Assembly (NCBI RefSeq): GCF_030546805.1
Contig: NZ_JAUOPC010000002.1
Coordinates: forward strand, 434,001-498,000
Reading direction: 5' to 3'
DNA length: 64,000 bases
Source of the DNA: Cyclobacterium sp. 1_MG-2023
GTDB taxonomy: Bacteria; Bacteroidota; Bacteroidia; Cytophagales; Cyclobacteriaceae
Under the pieces are notes generated by a model. The model worked only from the letters and a program-made list of their open reading frames with translations, was not told the origin of the DNA and did no database searches. Made by a program: the position numbers and the translations under genes. Below are positions 54,207 through 63,349 of the stretch, in pieces (the first letter of the stretch is position 1; each line of letters begins with the position of its first letter).

Positions 54207-54565
54207 TAATTTTTATATTATAATCAATTTTATTAATGGTAAGTTGTGTTCAAAGTTGTTTTTTCGAAAAAAATTATATTAAAGTTGTTTCGGTTGGTTA
54301 GGTGAATTTATTTTTTTATTTTCACCTCCTTTCTTTTTAATTTTCAGCAATAAAAATTATAATTACTTTAAAAGATAACAAAATTCCAGCGAATCTGACA
54401 GAATACATTAAGACAATGTTGTTTTACTCGGTAAGGATAGAAAATTTTTAATTGAGGTTTTTTCCTGAATTAAGTTTAAATACCGGCTTTTCTTTATATA
54501 ATAAAATTAGCCCAAAGCTTAGAGACTTTGGGCTAATTTTATTTTCAAGTAATACCTTGAATCGC
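54207..54565. other. 359-base gap with relic repeat and terminator
   Basis: Holds a third copy of the Uma2 upstream segment (54371-54400) without a Uma2 gene, and the terminator at 54503-54540. The rest is AT-rich with no supported gene. Confidence 0.4.
54503..54540. terminator. Bidirectional terminator
   Basis: AAAATTAGCCCAAAG/CTTTGGGCTAATTTT, a 15-bp perfect stem, downstream of both the plus-strand lipoprotein gene and the minus-strand gene at 54566. Confidence 0.88.
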
Positions 54566-54946
54566 TTATTTTTCTACCTTTTTCTTAATCACCACATCCA
54601 TCACTCCCTCAGGTGAATTGGCCTTTCCAATCACTTTTTCGCCTTTTTGTTCCAGTACAGTTTTTACCATGTTTCCTTCCACGTATACCTCAAAAGATAA
54701 ATTTCCATCTTTTACATTTACATTTTTTCCCCAAACGGATTGCCCATTTTTAAAAGTAACCTTTACTGTGGTAGCTTTGTCCTTATTTGCGATAAGCACA
54801 GTGCCTTCGTGATAGGGATATGGAGCATCATAGCATTCGTATGCCCATGTGCCTTCATATTTTGAAAGGATTTCAAAGGCCTTCACCTCTTGATTAAATA
54901 ATGTTACAGCAAATAATAAGAGTAATAATGCACTTAAATTTTTCAT
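54566..54946 (-). CDS. Hypothetical small secreted protein (126 aa)
   Basis: ATG 54946 (MKNLSALLLLLFAVTLFN...VKA) gives a standard signal peptide; ATG 54970 would add eight residues before it. The mature part is a compact beta-rich domain (WAYECYDAPYPYHEGTVLI, VKVTFKNGQSVWGKNV, VVIKKKVEK) of a size seen in lipocalin/DUF-type extracytoplasmic proteins. No catalytic motif. It is 85 bases from the LytTR gene stop and may form a loosely linked unit with it. Confidence 0.7.
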   Translation of the reverse strand: MKNLSALLLLLFAVTLFNQEVKAFEILSKYEGTWAYECYDAPYPYHEGTVLIANKDKATTVKVTFKNGQSVWGKNVNVKDGNLSFEVYVEGNMVKTVLEQKGEKVIGKANSPEGVMDVVIKKKVEK

Positions 54947-55051
54947 GATATAATGTTTTTGGTTATACATAATGAAACAAAGGTAAGTGCCTTTCAGGTG
55001 CTGTATGAAAAATAGGGTTTTAAGCCCCTATTCAGGGGTGAATGACAGGTA

Positions 55052-55879
55052 TTAGTGCAATAAATGATCGAACTCAGGGGTGAATTTGCGTGATACAGGG
55101 ACAATTGACGCACTGCCTTCCAGGTGCAGGCTGACTTTACCAGAAGCTTTTTTTGCCAATTTTACATTTTGCACATTGACTAGGAAAGATCTATGGCACC
55201 TTTTTATGGGGTAGTCTTTAAGTTGTTCAGACAGGGCTTTTAAAGAATTCCGAAGCATCTCCTTTTTGATTGCATCACTATCTTTATAGTAAATGATGGA
55301 ATAGTTATCTGCAGCTTCGATAAATAAGATATCAGATGATTTTAAAGATAACCTGTGGTTTCCATATTCATCTTTTAAGCTTATGATCTTATTGATGTTA
55401 TTGATCGTTTCCTGCGAATTTTGACTTTCATTTTGTTTGTGGAAAATGAAGATGAAACATAAAGCCAAGGTATAGGGAATCAATAAGCCAAGAAAAGTAT
55501 ATTTCAGACTGATAAAATATTCAGAAAAGAAGTAGGTACCATGGCTGCCATACAATCCATAGAAAACAAGGGCAAGGGCCAAAACTTCTAGCAACGTCCA
55601 GTAAATAAAATAAATCACTATAGGTTCCCTTCTTAAAAGTAAAGGTTTTAAGACGAACTGGGAAAGACTCAGAACAATTCCACCGATAATTCCAAACCCT
55701 GAAAGTCTGATAAATTGGGACAATCCTTGGTCAGCTTCCCATTGATCTATCCTGAAAGGGGTGTAAAGATTTATGAAAAGGATAGAAAACAGGGTGCAAA
55801 AACCTATCAAAACCAGCTTTTCCCAATTTTGGTTGAGTAGGTTAAATTCAGAATTTAAAAGATTACTTTTCTCAGTCAT
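55052..55879 (-). CDS. LytTR transcriptional regulator with N-terminal membrane domain
   Basis: This about 275-aa protein starts at ATG 55879 (an in-frame TTG at 55897 is weaker). Four transmembrane segments span about residues 20-145 (LVLIGFCTLFSILFINLY and so on) and are followed by a linker and a C-terminal LytTR DNA-binding domain (ILFIEAADNYSIIYY, CHRSFLVNVQNVKLAKKASG). Such membrane-bound LytTR proteins sense the membrane without a separate kinase. The target genes are unknown; the small secreted protein downstream and the divergent NEW3-ABC operon are candidates. Confidence 0.85.
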   Translation of the reverse strand: MTEKSNLLNSEFNLLNQNWEKLVLIGFCTLFSILFINLYTPFRIDQWEADQGLSQFIRLSGFGIIGGIVLSLSQFVLKPLLLRREPIVIYFIYWTLLEVLALALVFYGLYGSHGTYFFSEYFISLKYTFLGLLIPYTLALCFIFIFHKQNESQNSQETINNINKIISLKDEYGNHRLSLKSSDILFIEAADNYSIIYYKDSDAIKKEMLRNSLKALSEQLKDYPIKRCHRSFLVNVQNVKLAKKASGKVSLHLEGSASIVPVSRKFTPEFDHLLH

Positions 55880-56122
55880 GGCCTTAAATTTAAACAATGG
55901 TATGTTGAAAACCCTAATAACCTACAAGACAATTTTCTTAAAATTATAGCAAAAGGAATTGAGCAATTTTTATGTGGGGAATTGTTAAAAAAAGTTAATT
56001 GCTTGTATTTTTTTTCCATCCATTTTAAAATTGAAGCCGCTATCAGAATAGCTATCATAGGATAAATAGACTAAGATTTTAATTTTATTAATTTAATTTA
56101 TAAACTTCATTTATTTATTATT

Positions 56123-56980
56123 ATGTCAGCCGTTTATTTACAAAAAAAAGGCCTCAGAAGGGGCAAGAAATGGTTTTCTCCATTGTCATTAGTCCTTTTG
56201 TTTTTCATTATATCAACTACAGTTTCAGCCCAAAATTCAGAGTCTGAATCCTCTTTTACTGCACGACTATTTAATATTGAGGCTCCTGTTAATGAGACTT
56301 TCCGTTTTCAGACTACCCTGAAAAACAACGCTAACAAGACACAGGTTTATGAACTCAGCGCTGAAGCTCCGAAGGGCTGGAGGCTTGTTTTCAAGGCCAG
56401 AGGAAGTCAAGTCACCTCCATTAATTTGGAACCCGGGAAATCCGAAAGTATCAATGTTGAGGTGAAACCTGCTCATGATGCAGCTCCAGACAAGTATACC
56501 TTCCCTATACATGCAAAATCTGATAACGACTCAATGGATTTGGATCTTGAGGCAGTTGTAGAAGGAGCCTATGATTTAGAGCTAACTACCCCTTCCGGGC
56601 GTTTGAGTGGGGAGATTACAGAGGGAAAAAACACTGAAATTCACTTAAAAGTTATCAATACAGGTTCACTTCCTTTAAATGAAATTACGCTTACTTCGAA
56701 TACTCCATCAAAATGGGAGGTAAGCTTTTCCCCCTCTGAATTGGAAGAGCTTGAGCCTGGAAAAAGTGCAGATGTGATTGCTACTTTATCAGTTCCTAAT
56801 AAAACTTTGGCAGGAGATTATGTAAGTAAGTTTACTGCCAAAAACTCAGATAGTACAAGTACAGCAACCTATAGGGTGACGGTGAAAACATCTCTATTGT
56901 CCGGTGGAATTGGTATTTTGATAATATTGATTGCAGTTGGTTTTGTTTATGTATTGATTCGAAAGTTCGGAAGAAGATAA
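56123..56980 (+). CDS. NEW3 domain-containing membrane-anchored protein
   Basis: This 285-aa protein has a cleavable or anchoring N-terminal signal, two NEW3/Ig-like domains (FRFQTTLKNNANKTQVYEL and LKVINTGSLPLNEITLTS) and a C-terminal transmembrane helix (GIGILIILIAVGFVYVLI) with the basic tail RKFGRR. Such proteins accompany NosFY-like ABC pumps and probably act as periplasmic accessory domains. First gene of a three-gene operon; 7 bases before the ATPase. Confidence 0.82.
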   Translation: MSAVYLQKKGLRRGKKWFSPLSLVLLFFIISTTVSAQNSESESSFTARLFNIEAPVNETFRFQTTLKNNANKTQVYELSAEAPKGWRLVFKARGSQVTSINLEPGKSESINVEVKPAHDAAPDKYTFPIHAKSDNDSMDLDLEAVVEGAYDLELTTPSGRLSGEITEGKNTEIHLKVINTGSLPLNEITLTSNTPSKWEVSFSPSELEELEPGKSADVIATLSVPNKTLAGDYVSKFTAKNSDSTSTATYRVTVKTSLLSGGIGILIILIAVGFVYVLIRKFGRR

Positions 56981-56987
56981 ATAGGTC

Positions 56988-57956
56988 ATGGATAAGCAGG
57001 TAATAGCGCTGAAAGGCCTGACAAAGAAATATGGGACTTTCACTGCGGTTAATGAATTGGATCTCACCATTAACAAAGGGGAAATATTTGGCTTATTGGG
57101 CCCAAATGGTGCCGGAAAGACCACCACTATACTGATGATGATGGGGTTAACAGAGCCGAGTGCCGGAACGGCCCACGTTTGTGGTGTAAATTCAACTAAA
57201 AATCCCCTAGCTGTAAAAAAAGTGGTGGGGTATATGCCGGACAATGTGGGGTTTTATGATAATATGACGGCCTTGGAAAACCTGATGTATATCGGTGAAT
57301 TGAACGGTATCCCACGTAGTGAAGTCCAAAAAGATGCGAAAGCCGTAATGGAAATGGTCGGCTTGCCGGAAGAGGCCATTCACAAGAAAACAGCGGCCTA
57401 TTCAAGAGGTATGAAGCAACGCCTGGGGTTGGCAGAAGTGTTGATTAAAAAACCTCAGGTGGTAATATTGGACGAGCCTACTTTAGGTATTGACCCGAGT
57501 GGGGTTAAGGAATTTCTGTCCCTGATTTTACGGTTAAGTAGGGAAAAGGGACTTACGGTATTGCTTTCATCACACCACCTCCACCAAGTGCAGCAGGTTT
57601 GTGATAGGGTTGGGATTTTTGTGAATGGGGAGCTTTTGATAGAAGGGGATATTGCTTCGCTTTCTAGCCGTCTTTTTACAGGAAAATCCTTTGAGGTAAA
57701 TGTAACTTTTAAAAACCCCATTGACCTACCTTGGAAGCATGAGACGGAATTACTTCAGTTCCCCTCAATTAGGGAAATTTCAGTAGAAGCTCATGATGCA
57801 TGGATCTCAGGGAGTGAGGATGTCACCCCTGATATTGTCCGGTTTTTGGTGGAAAAAGGGTATCCTATCATGGGAGTTCAAAAGAAAGAATATGGACTGG
57901 AGGATATTTATCAAAAGTATTTTGAAAACACAATAAAGGAGAATATAGATCAATGA
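56988..57956 (+). CDS. ABC-2 type transporter ATPase
   Basis: This 322-aa ATPase has Walker A GPNGAGKTTT, the Q-loop region, the signature SRGMKQRLGLAEVL, Walker B VVILDEPTLGIDP and a C-terminal domain typical of exporters of the CcmA/NosF type. ATGA overlap at 57953-57956 couples it to the permease. The exported substrate is unknown; the NEW3 partner suggests a secreted or envelope molecule. Confidence 0.9.
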   Translation: MDKQVIALKGLTKKYGTFTAVNELDLTINKGEIFGLLGPNGAGKTTTILMMMGLTEPSAGTAHVCGVNSTKNPLAVKKVVGYMPDNVGFYDNMTALENLMYIGELNGIPRSEVQKDAKAVMEMVGLPEEAIHKKTAAYSRGMKQRLGLAEVLIKKPQVVILDEPTLGIDPSGVKEFLSLILRLSREKGLTVLLSSHHLHQVQQVCDRVGIFVNGELLIEGDIASLSSRLFTGKSFEVNVTFKNPIDLPWKHETELLQFPSIREISVEAHDAWISGSEDVTPDIVRFLVEKGYPIMGVQKKEYGLEDIYQKYFENTIKENIDQ

Positions 57957-58957
57957 AAGGAATCATAAATGCGTTGGATATTAATGCTTCTGTGCGCGAT
58001 GAAAAGCAGCAGAACCCTTTTTGGATATTGGTAAGAAAGGAGATAGCCGGTCATATTCGTAGTTGGAGGTTTGTAATACTATTGGTGCTCGTTGTACTTA
58101 CCTTTTGGGGAGCAACTGCAGTGGCCATGAACAATATAAAAGATACTGTGGCCAAGGTCAAAGATTTGGAAACCCTTTTCTTATACCTTAAAATACTGAC
58201 CACCACTGAGGGGACATTGCCACCGTTTCATGTTTTTCTTAATTTTTTAGGCCCCCTTTTGGGAATCAGCCTAGGCTTTGATGCCATTAATTCAGAACAA
58301 CAAAACGGTACACTGACAAGAATAATGGCCCAGCCTATTTATCGAGACAATTTGCTCTTGTCAAAATTTGTAAGTTCACTCCTATTGGTGGGGACATTGT
58401 TGCTATCGCTCTCTTTATTAATGATCGGAGGAGGAATGCTCATTACAGGTGTAATGATAGAAATCGAAGAGCTGATAAGAATACTATGTTTTATTGTACT
58501 CTGTACTGTTTATGTAGGCTTTTGGCTTGGTCTGTCTATTTTACTTTCCATTGTCTTTAAGCAGGCATCAACTTCCGCACTAACAGCAATTGGAGTCTGG
58601 TTGTTTTTCACTGTGTTCTATCAGATTGTTGTTAATATGGTGGTTACCATGCTTACCTCAGGTTCCGGTGAATTGTCTCAATTGCAAGTAATGCATCTCA
58701 ATGAAATGATATTGAACTTTCTTCGATTGGCACCAAGTCAACTATACGCAGATGCAACTACGACCTTGTTGATGCCCTCTGTGAGAAGCTTGGGACCGGT
58801 TACCATGGAACAAATGGCCGGGGCCATTCCTTCACCACTTTCTATTAGGGATAGCCTTATGATTGTTTGGCCACAGTTAACGGGGCTTATTGCTGCTACC
58901 TTGCTTTGCTTTGCCTTTTCTTATTACCTTTTTATGAGAAGAGAAATAAGGACCTAA
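57953..58957 (+). CDS. ABC-2 type transporter permease
   Basis: This 334-aa protein has about six transmembrane segments (FVILLVLVVLTFWGATAVAM, SLLLVGTLLLSLSLLMIG and others) and a large extracytoplasmic loop after the first, as in NosY-like ABC-2 permeases. Translation is coupled to the ATPase. The operon (NEW3, ATPase, permease) is complete here. Confidence 0.88.
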   Translation: MKGIINALDINASVRDEKQQNPFWILVRKEIAGHIRSWRFVILLVLVVLTFWGATAVAMNNIKDTVAKVKDLETLFLYLKILTTTEGTLPPFHVFLNFLGPLLGISLGFDAINSEQQNGTLTRIMAQPIYRDNLLLSKFVSSLLLVGTLLLSLSLLMIGGGMLITGVMIEIEELIRILCFIVLCTVYVGFWLGLSILLSIVFKQASTSALTAIGVWLFFTVFYQIVVNMVVTMLTSGSGELSQLQVMHLNEMILNFLRLAPSQLYADATTTLLMPSVRSLGPVTMEQMAGAIPSPLSIRDSLMIVWPQLTGLIAATLLCFAFSYYLFMRREIRT

Positions 58958-59284
58958 TGCTTTTTCCTATTTTAACATAAATGAAGCTGTTTGGAGGTTA
59001 TGGCTTTGCTTTGCAAAGAGGAAATCTTCAAACAGCACTTTTACTTTAAAAATATCAGCTTGTTTGATCCTAATATTGATAGCGTAGGTCCTGTGTTAGG
59101 TTTCAAGTGCAGACCGGGCTAAAGCTATTAAGGACAATCCAATGTTGCTGGAGCTATTAATTATCTATCATTATATCAAAGTGTTTATCCCATAATACTT
59201 TTTTAAAGAAATAGAATTGGATAACTTTGGCAGGCAAAATAAATTATGTGAAAGTATTTATTTTCAATTGTTGGCAAACAAAAA
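58958..59284. other. 327-base gap with a long hairpin after the ABC operon
   Basis: GCTGTTTG (58986-58993) pairs with CAAACAGC (59029-59036), and an inner TTTGC/GCAAA hairpin sits in the loop, followed by a T-rich stretch. It may act as a terminator for the ABC operon. Nothing else is recognised. Confidence 0.4.
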
Positions 59285-59626
59285 ATGGAACAAAAGAACA
59301 AAAAGCAATTTTTTATCAGAAGGCTAATTATTGCCCTTATGATCCCTATTGTGCTTTCTCTATCCATTCTTCCTTGTTGCCCTCCTTCAGAAAGTTGTGT
59401 GGATGAGGTAGGTTCTTGTGCTGATGAACCTGTACAAGGAGCTTTTCCCGGATCGGGATTATGTTCCCCTTTCTTTACCTGTGGCCATTGTCCGGGTATT
59501 ATACTTCAGCAAGTTGAATTTCCTGCTTTAACTTTTCAGGAGATCAATGGAACAATTTCCGGAATTAGATCGGAATTCAAGCCTTTTATTCTCGTCAAAT
59601 CCTTTTTCAAGCCACCAAAGGCTTAA
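59285..59626 (+). CDS. DUF6660-like Cys-rich secreted protein
   Basis: This 113-aa protein has a signal-like N-terminal helix (RRLIIALMIPIVLSLSILPC) and a Cys-rich segment (CCPPSESC, then CSPFFTCGHCPG). The CSPFFTCxxC motif is typical of the DUF6660-type small proteins of Bacteroidota, which often lie directly upstream of TonB-dependent receptors, as here. The cysteines may bind metal or form disulfides. Role unknown. Confidence 0.72.
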   Translation: MEQKNKKQFFIRRLIIALMIPIVLSLSILPCCPPSESCVDEVGSCADEPVQGAFPGSGLCSPFFTCGHCPGIILQQVEFPALTFQEINGTISGIRSEFKPFILVKSFFKPPKA

Positions 59627-60030
59627 GCATCTTATCTACATAAAGGTAATTTAAACCAGACCTCTACAAATAAATATTTTGTCATTATTGTTGCAGGAAA
59701 AAGAGCAACAGTACCGCCAAATTCATTTTATTCTTGTGGTTTTTCCAAGAGTTTATTCCCTTGAAATAACCAAGTATTGGGCTTATAAGGGTCACTGCTA
59801 TATTCATATTGTGTTAATATTTACCTACAGCCTTGATCTTTTTGGTTTGTTTTAGGATCAATGGCCAAAAATGAACCGGAATAGGAATCAATAATCAGTA
59901 GCTAAAGTCTCAAAATTATTATTAGGGTTAAATATCCATGCAACTAGATAAGCTAGAAGGAATAGCCATTGCTTAATTTCTGGTTTTAATTACCAACTAT
60001 AATTTTTCAATTAACTATTAATTAATAACC
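59627..60030. other. 404-base intergenic region before the receptor
   Basis: AT-rich. I see no riboswitch, metal box or hairpin that I can support. It separates the DUF6660 gene from the receptor. Confidence 0.3.
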
Positions 60031-62193
60031 GTGAAACACATTGTCACAGTACTGTTATTGCTTTGCCTTTATGGCTCTGCTTTGGCACAAAATACATTTA
60101 CAGTTACAATTCAAGACAAAGAGTCAAAGGAAGCCCTATTTGGCGTTTCCGTATACTTTCCACAATTGGAGAAAGGAGCATCCAGCGACATAAATGGAAA
60201 AGTTGCTATAGATGAAATACCGGATGGAGTTTATACAGTTTTGGTGACCCATTTAGGATATGAATCCATGGAATTGGAGCAGTCTTTTCCAATGGAAGGT
60301 GAGCTGAACTTATGGATGGGGCATGCCCATGAGGAGATGGAAGAGGTGCTGGTCACTTCCACCAGGAGTGGCAGAACCATAGAAGATGTTCCTACGAGGG
60401 TAGAAGTTATTGCCGGGGAGGAACTGGCGGAAAAAGGAAACATGAAGCCGGGTGATATCCGTATGCTATTGAATGAAAGCACAGGGATTCAGACCCAACA
60501 AACTTCAGCCACCAGTTACAATTCAAGTATCAGAATCCAAGGCCTGGATGGGAAGTACACCCAATTACTTAGAGACGGCCTTCCATTGTATTCCGGTTAT
60601 TCGGGAGGCTTAAGCCTGATGCAAATTGCCCCTCTTGATCTCAAGCAGGTAGAAGTAATTAAAGGGGCTTCTTCTACCCTGTATGGTGGAGGAGCCATTG
60701 CAGGCTTGGTCAACTTAATTTCCAAAACCCCCGGAGAAGACAGAGAATTAAATTTTATGGTCAACGGGACCTCGGCTTTAGGATTGGATCTCAGTGGGTT
60801 TTACTCGGAAAGGTACGGTAAAATTGGAACCACGGTTTTTGCCTCTTACAACAAAGGGACAGCCTATGATCCGGCAGGCATAGGACTCACGGCCATTCCT
60901 GAATTTGAACGCTATACCATCAACCCTCGCATGTTTTGGTACCTTGATGAAGCAACGGAAATAAATCTTGGTTTTAATTTTACTACCGAAGATAGGCTTG
61001 GAGGCAATATGGATTATATCGAAGGCAAAACAGCCTCCGGTTATTTTGAATCCAATGAAACGGATCGCCTTTCTACCCAGTTTGATGCAACCCATCGTTT
61101 TTCTGATCATTCTCGCATTCAGGTGAAAAACAGTATCAGTTTTTTTGACAGGTCTATAGCCATACCTGATTATATTTTCAGCGGAAAGCAGGTTTCCTCC
61201 TTCTCGGAAATAAACTATGTCACTTTTGGTAAAAAGATGGAGTGGATTGTAGGGGGAAATCTATGGACTGAAAAATTTGATCAAAGGCAGGGGGATCCCG
61301 AGAATGACCTGGGATTTTCCAATACCACTACCGGAGCTTTTGTCCAAAACACCTGGAACATGGCTACTCAGTGGACCTTAGAAACAGGCTTGCGAGGGGA
61401 TTACCAAAGCCAGTATGGCTCATACCTGCTTCCCAGATTTTCATTGTTATTTGAACCCAATGAAAGCCTTACTTTCAGGACAGGAGGGGGGCTCGGGTAT
61501 AAAACACCCACCCAATTCACCGAAGATACTGAAAGACTGCACTTTCGGAATATTCTTCCCATAGACTTTTCTGAAACCAGTGCCGAACGTTCTACAGGCA
61601 TTAATTTGGACGTCAATTACAAATGGCAAGTATCGGGTGATTTAAGCTTAAGTACAAATGCACTTTTGTTTTATACACAGATCGATGATCCGATGCTTTT
61701 ACAATCCAACAACAACGGCATGTATGCCTTCACCCAGCCAAGTGGGTATATCAATACCCAAGGTTTGGAAGCCAATATGAAATGGACTTACCATGATTTC
61801 AAACTGTTCGTAGGCTATACTTATGCTGATGTAAAGGAACATTATGACAATGAAGCAACCGAATACCCTTTGGTGGCCAAACACCGACTGAACAATGTAT
61901 TGATGTATGAAAAACATGGAGATTTCTGGATCGGTCTGGAAGCGTATTATTTCAGTCCCCAAAAGCTTTCTGATGGCAGTACGGGGAAGTCTTATTGGAT
62001 CATGGGTATCATGTCTGAAAAGAAAATCGGAAAGTATTTTTCCCTTTTCTTGAATTTTGAAAACATGTTGGATACCCGTCAGACCAGGTTTGATACCATA
62101 TACACCGGCAATATTAGCGATCCTCAATTCAGGGATATTTATGCCCCCGTTGATGGCTTTGTGGTCAATGGAGGCTTTAAGCTTAGTCTGTAA
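60031..62193 (+). CDS. TonB-dependent outer-membrane receptor
   Basis: This 720-aa receptor starts at GTG 60031. It has a signal peptide (VTVLLLLCLYGSALAQ), an N-terminal carboxypeptidase-like domain at about 22-100 (TVTIQDKESKEALFGVSVYF), a plug domain at about 115-235 (RTIEDVPTRVEVIAGEEL, then GASSTLYGGGAIAGLVNLI) and a 22-strand barrel to the end (GGFKLSL). Its closest general type is siderophore/metal receptors rather than SusC. No SusD lies nearby. A strong terminator follows, and the DUF6660 gene upstream suggests metal or organic-chelate uptake. Confidence 0.92.
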   Translation: MKHIVTVLLLLCLYGSALAQNTFTVTIQDKESKEALFGVSVYFPQLEKGASSDINGKVAIDEIPDGVYTVLVTHLGYESMELEQSFPMEGELNLWMGHAHEEMEEVLVTSTRSGRTIEDVPTRVEVIAGEELAEKGNMKPGDIRMLLNESTGIQTQQTSATSYNSSIRIQGLDGKYTQLLRDGLPLYSGYSGGLSLMQIAPLDLKQVEVIKGASSTLYGGGAIAGLVNLISKTPGEDRELNFMVNGTSALGLDLSGFYSERYGKIGTTVFASYNKGTAYDPAGIGLTAIPEFERYTINPRMFWYLDEATEINLGFNFTTEDRLGGNMDYIEGKTASGYFESNETDRLSTQFDATHRFSDHSRIQVKNSISFFDRSIAIPDYIFSGKQVSSFSEINYVTFGKKMEWIVGGNLWTEKFDQRQGDPENDLGFSNTTTGAFVQNTWNMATQWTLETGLRGDYQSQYGSYLLPRFSLLFEPNESLTFRTGGGLGYKTPTQFTEDTERLHFRNILPIDFSETSAERSTGINLDVNYKWQVSGDLSLSTNALLFYTQIDDPMLLQSNNNGMYAFTQPSGYINTQGLEANMKWTYHDFKLFVGYTYADVKEHYDNEATEYPLVAKHRLNNVLMYEKHGDFWIGLEAYYFSPQKLSDGSTGKSYWIMGIMSEKKIGKYFSLFLNFENMLDTRQTRFDTIYTGNISDPQFRDIYAPVDGFVVNGGFKLSL

Positions 62194-62213
62194 TTGTGTT
62201 TATTTATTCAAAG

Positions 62214-62250
62214 TAGGCTTGTCACAAACATTTGACAAGCCTATTTTTTT
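62214..62250 (+). terminator. Terminator after the TonB receptor
   Basis: TAGGCTTGTCA/TGACAAGCCTA, an 11-bp perfect stem followed by a T run, 21 bases after the stop codon. Confidence 0.9.
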
Positions 62251-62311
62251 GTTGGACAGCTATGTTTATTTATTCGCCCATTCCACCCTATAACCTATTG
62301 AAACTTTCCCT

Positions 62312-62436
62312 AATTAACAATTAACAATTAAACAATTAACAATTAACCATTACCGTCCCCTTTGCCTTCGACAAGCTCAGGCACCGGTAGTCCATCTCCC
62401 TAATTAACCATTAACCAATTAATAATTAACCATTAA
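62312..62436. repeat. AATTAAC-type tandem repeats with a REP-like palindrome half
   Basis: Runs of AATTAACAATTAAC and AATTAACCATTA units flank CCTTCGACAAGCTCAGG (62365-62381), a motif that recurs widely in bacterial intergenic repeats. The same AATTAAC run followed by CATTACC occurs at 47890-47917. The element marks the boundary between the receptor and the cas locus. Confidence 0.55.
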
Positions 62437-62544
62437 ATTTAGAAGCAGGTGCATAAAAAATACCCTCTTTACGGTATTTTTTTGGTTTTTTAGATTAACT
62501 ATATTGGCAAGTCAAAGCATTAAGTCTTTAAACCCAAAATTATT

Positions 62545-63330
62545 ATGATGCAGTTTTTGGTCCATTTGCATAAGATGGGTAACAATAACTTTCTTCCTTT
62601 AAACTACCAATACGAACTATCCTCAGCTATATATCGGATTTTTGAAGAAGCAGATCCGGTATATAGTCATTTTTTACACCAGGAAGGGTATGCTTTCAGA
62701 AACAAAAAGTATAAACCTTTCACCTTTTCCTTTTTAACATTTGATCGCTATAAAATACCTAAAGGTCATAATCGGATTGAGCATACAGGTAAAAATGCTG
62801 TCCTGGATATTCGGTTTGCCATTGACAGGGCTGCAGAAGGTTTTATCAAGGGACTATTTTTAAACCAACGTTTAAGCATTGGAGACAGGATCAGCCAAGT
62901 GGATTATGAGATCCATCAGATCCATGGGGCAAAAAGGGTGGATTTTAAGGAGGAGATGACCTACAGCTGTCTATCGCCGGTATTTTTGAGTTGTTCCAGA
63001 GAAGATGGTGGAGCGGATTACCTTTCGCCCGATGACGTTCGGTTTAAGCCGGTTTTTGAAAACAACCTGATCCAGCGACTGATGAGTTTTGATACATCCT
63101 TGTCATTTAAGGAACTGGAAGCGGATTATCCTAAGATGGAATTTGAATTGAAGTCTCGGCCAAAGAAGAAGGGGATCACCTTAAAGGCTTTAGAAGATAA
63201 TCCGATCAAGGTAATCGGTTATCAGTTTGACTTTTTGCTCCGTGCTCCGGTGATAATACAGGAGTTGGGATATTATGGAGGCTTTGGAAGTAAGAATGCG
63301 CTGGGGTTTGGCTGTGTTGAAGTCAACTAA
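62545..63330 (+). CDS. cas6: CRISPR-associated endoribonuclease Cas6
   Basis: This 261-aa Cas6 processes pre-crRNA at repeat 3' ends. Its N-terminal ferredoxin-like domain shows LPLNYQYELSSAIYRIF and the canonical catalytic-region SHFLHQEGYAF (H42, H45). The C-terminal half ends in the glycine-rich loop ELGYYGGFGSKNALGFGC, the strongest Cas6 signature. ATG 62545 is followed directly by a second ATG (62548). It opens a cas operon: a second Cas6-like gene follows 19 bases later. No array is in view, so the type (I-B or III are most likely in this phylum) is undetermined. Confidence 0.92.
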   Translation: MMQFLVHLHKMGNNNFLPLNYQYELSSAIYRIFEEADPVYSHFLHQEGYAFRNKKYKPFTFSFLTFDRYKIPKGHNRIEHTGKNAVLDIRFAIDRAAEGFIKGLFLNQRLSIGDRISQVDYEIHQIHGAKRVDFKEEMTYSCLSPVFLSCSREDGGADYLSPDDVRFKPVFENNLIQRLMSFDTSLSFKELEADYPKMEFELKSRPKKKGITLKALEDNPIKVIGYQFDFLLRAPVIIQELGYYGGFGSKNALGFGCVEVN

Positions 63331-63349
63331 TAAATCATCAAAAGGAATT

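Noticed and set aside
58981-59049. 22-codon ATG frame after the ABC permease
   Set aside because: It coincides with a long hairpin and has no protein-like features.
62312-62436. CRISPR array next to cas6
   Set aside because: The repeats are short AT-rich tandem AATTAAC units without unique spacers of constant length, so they are not a CRISPR array.
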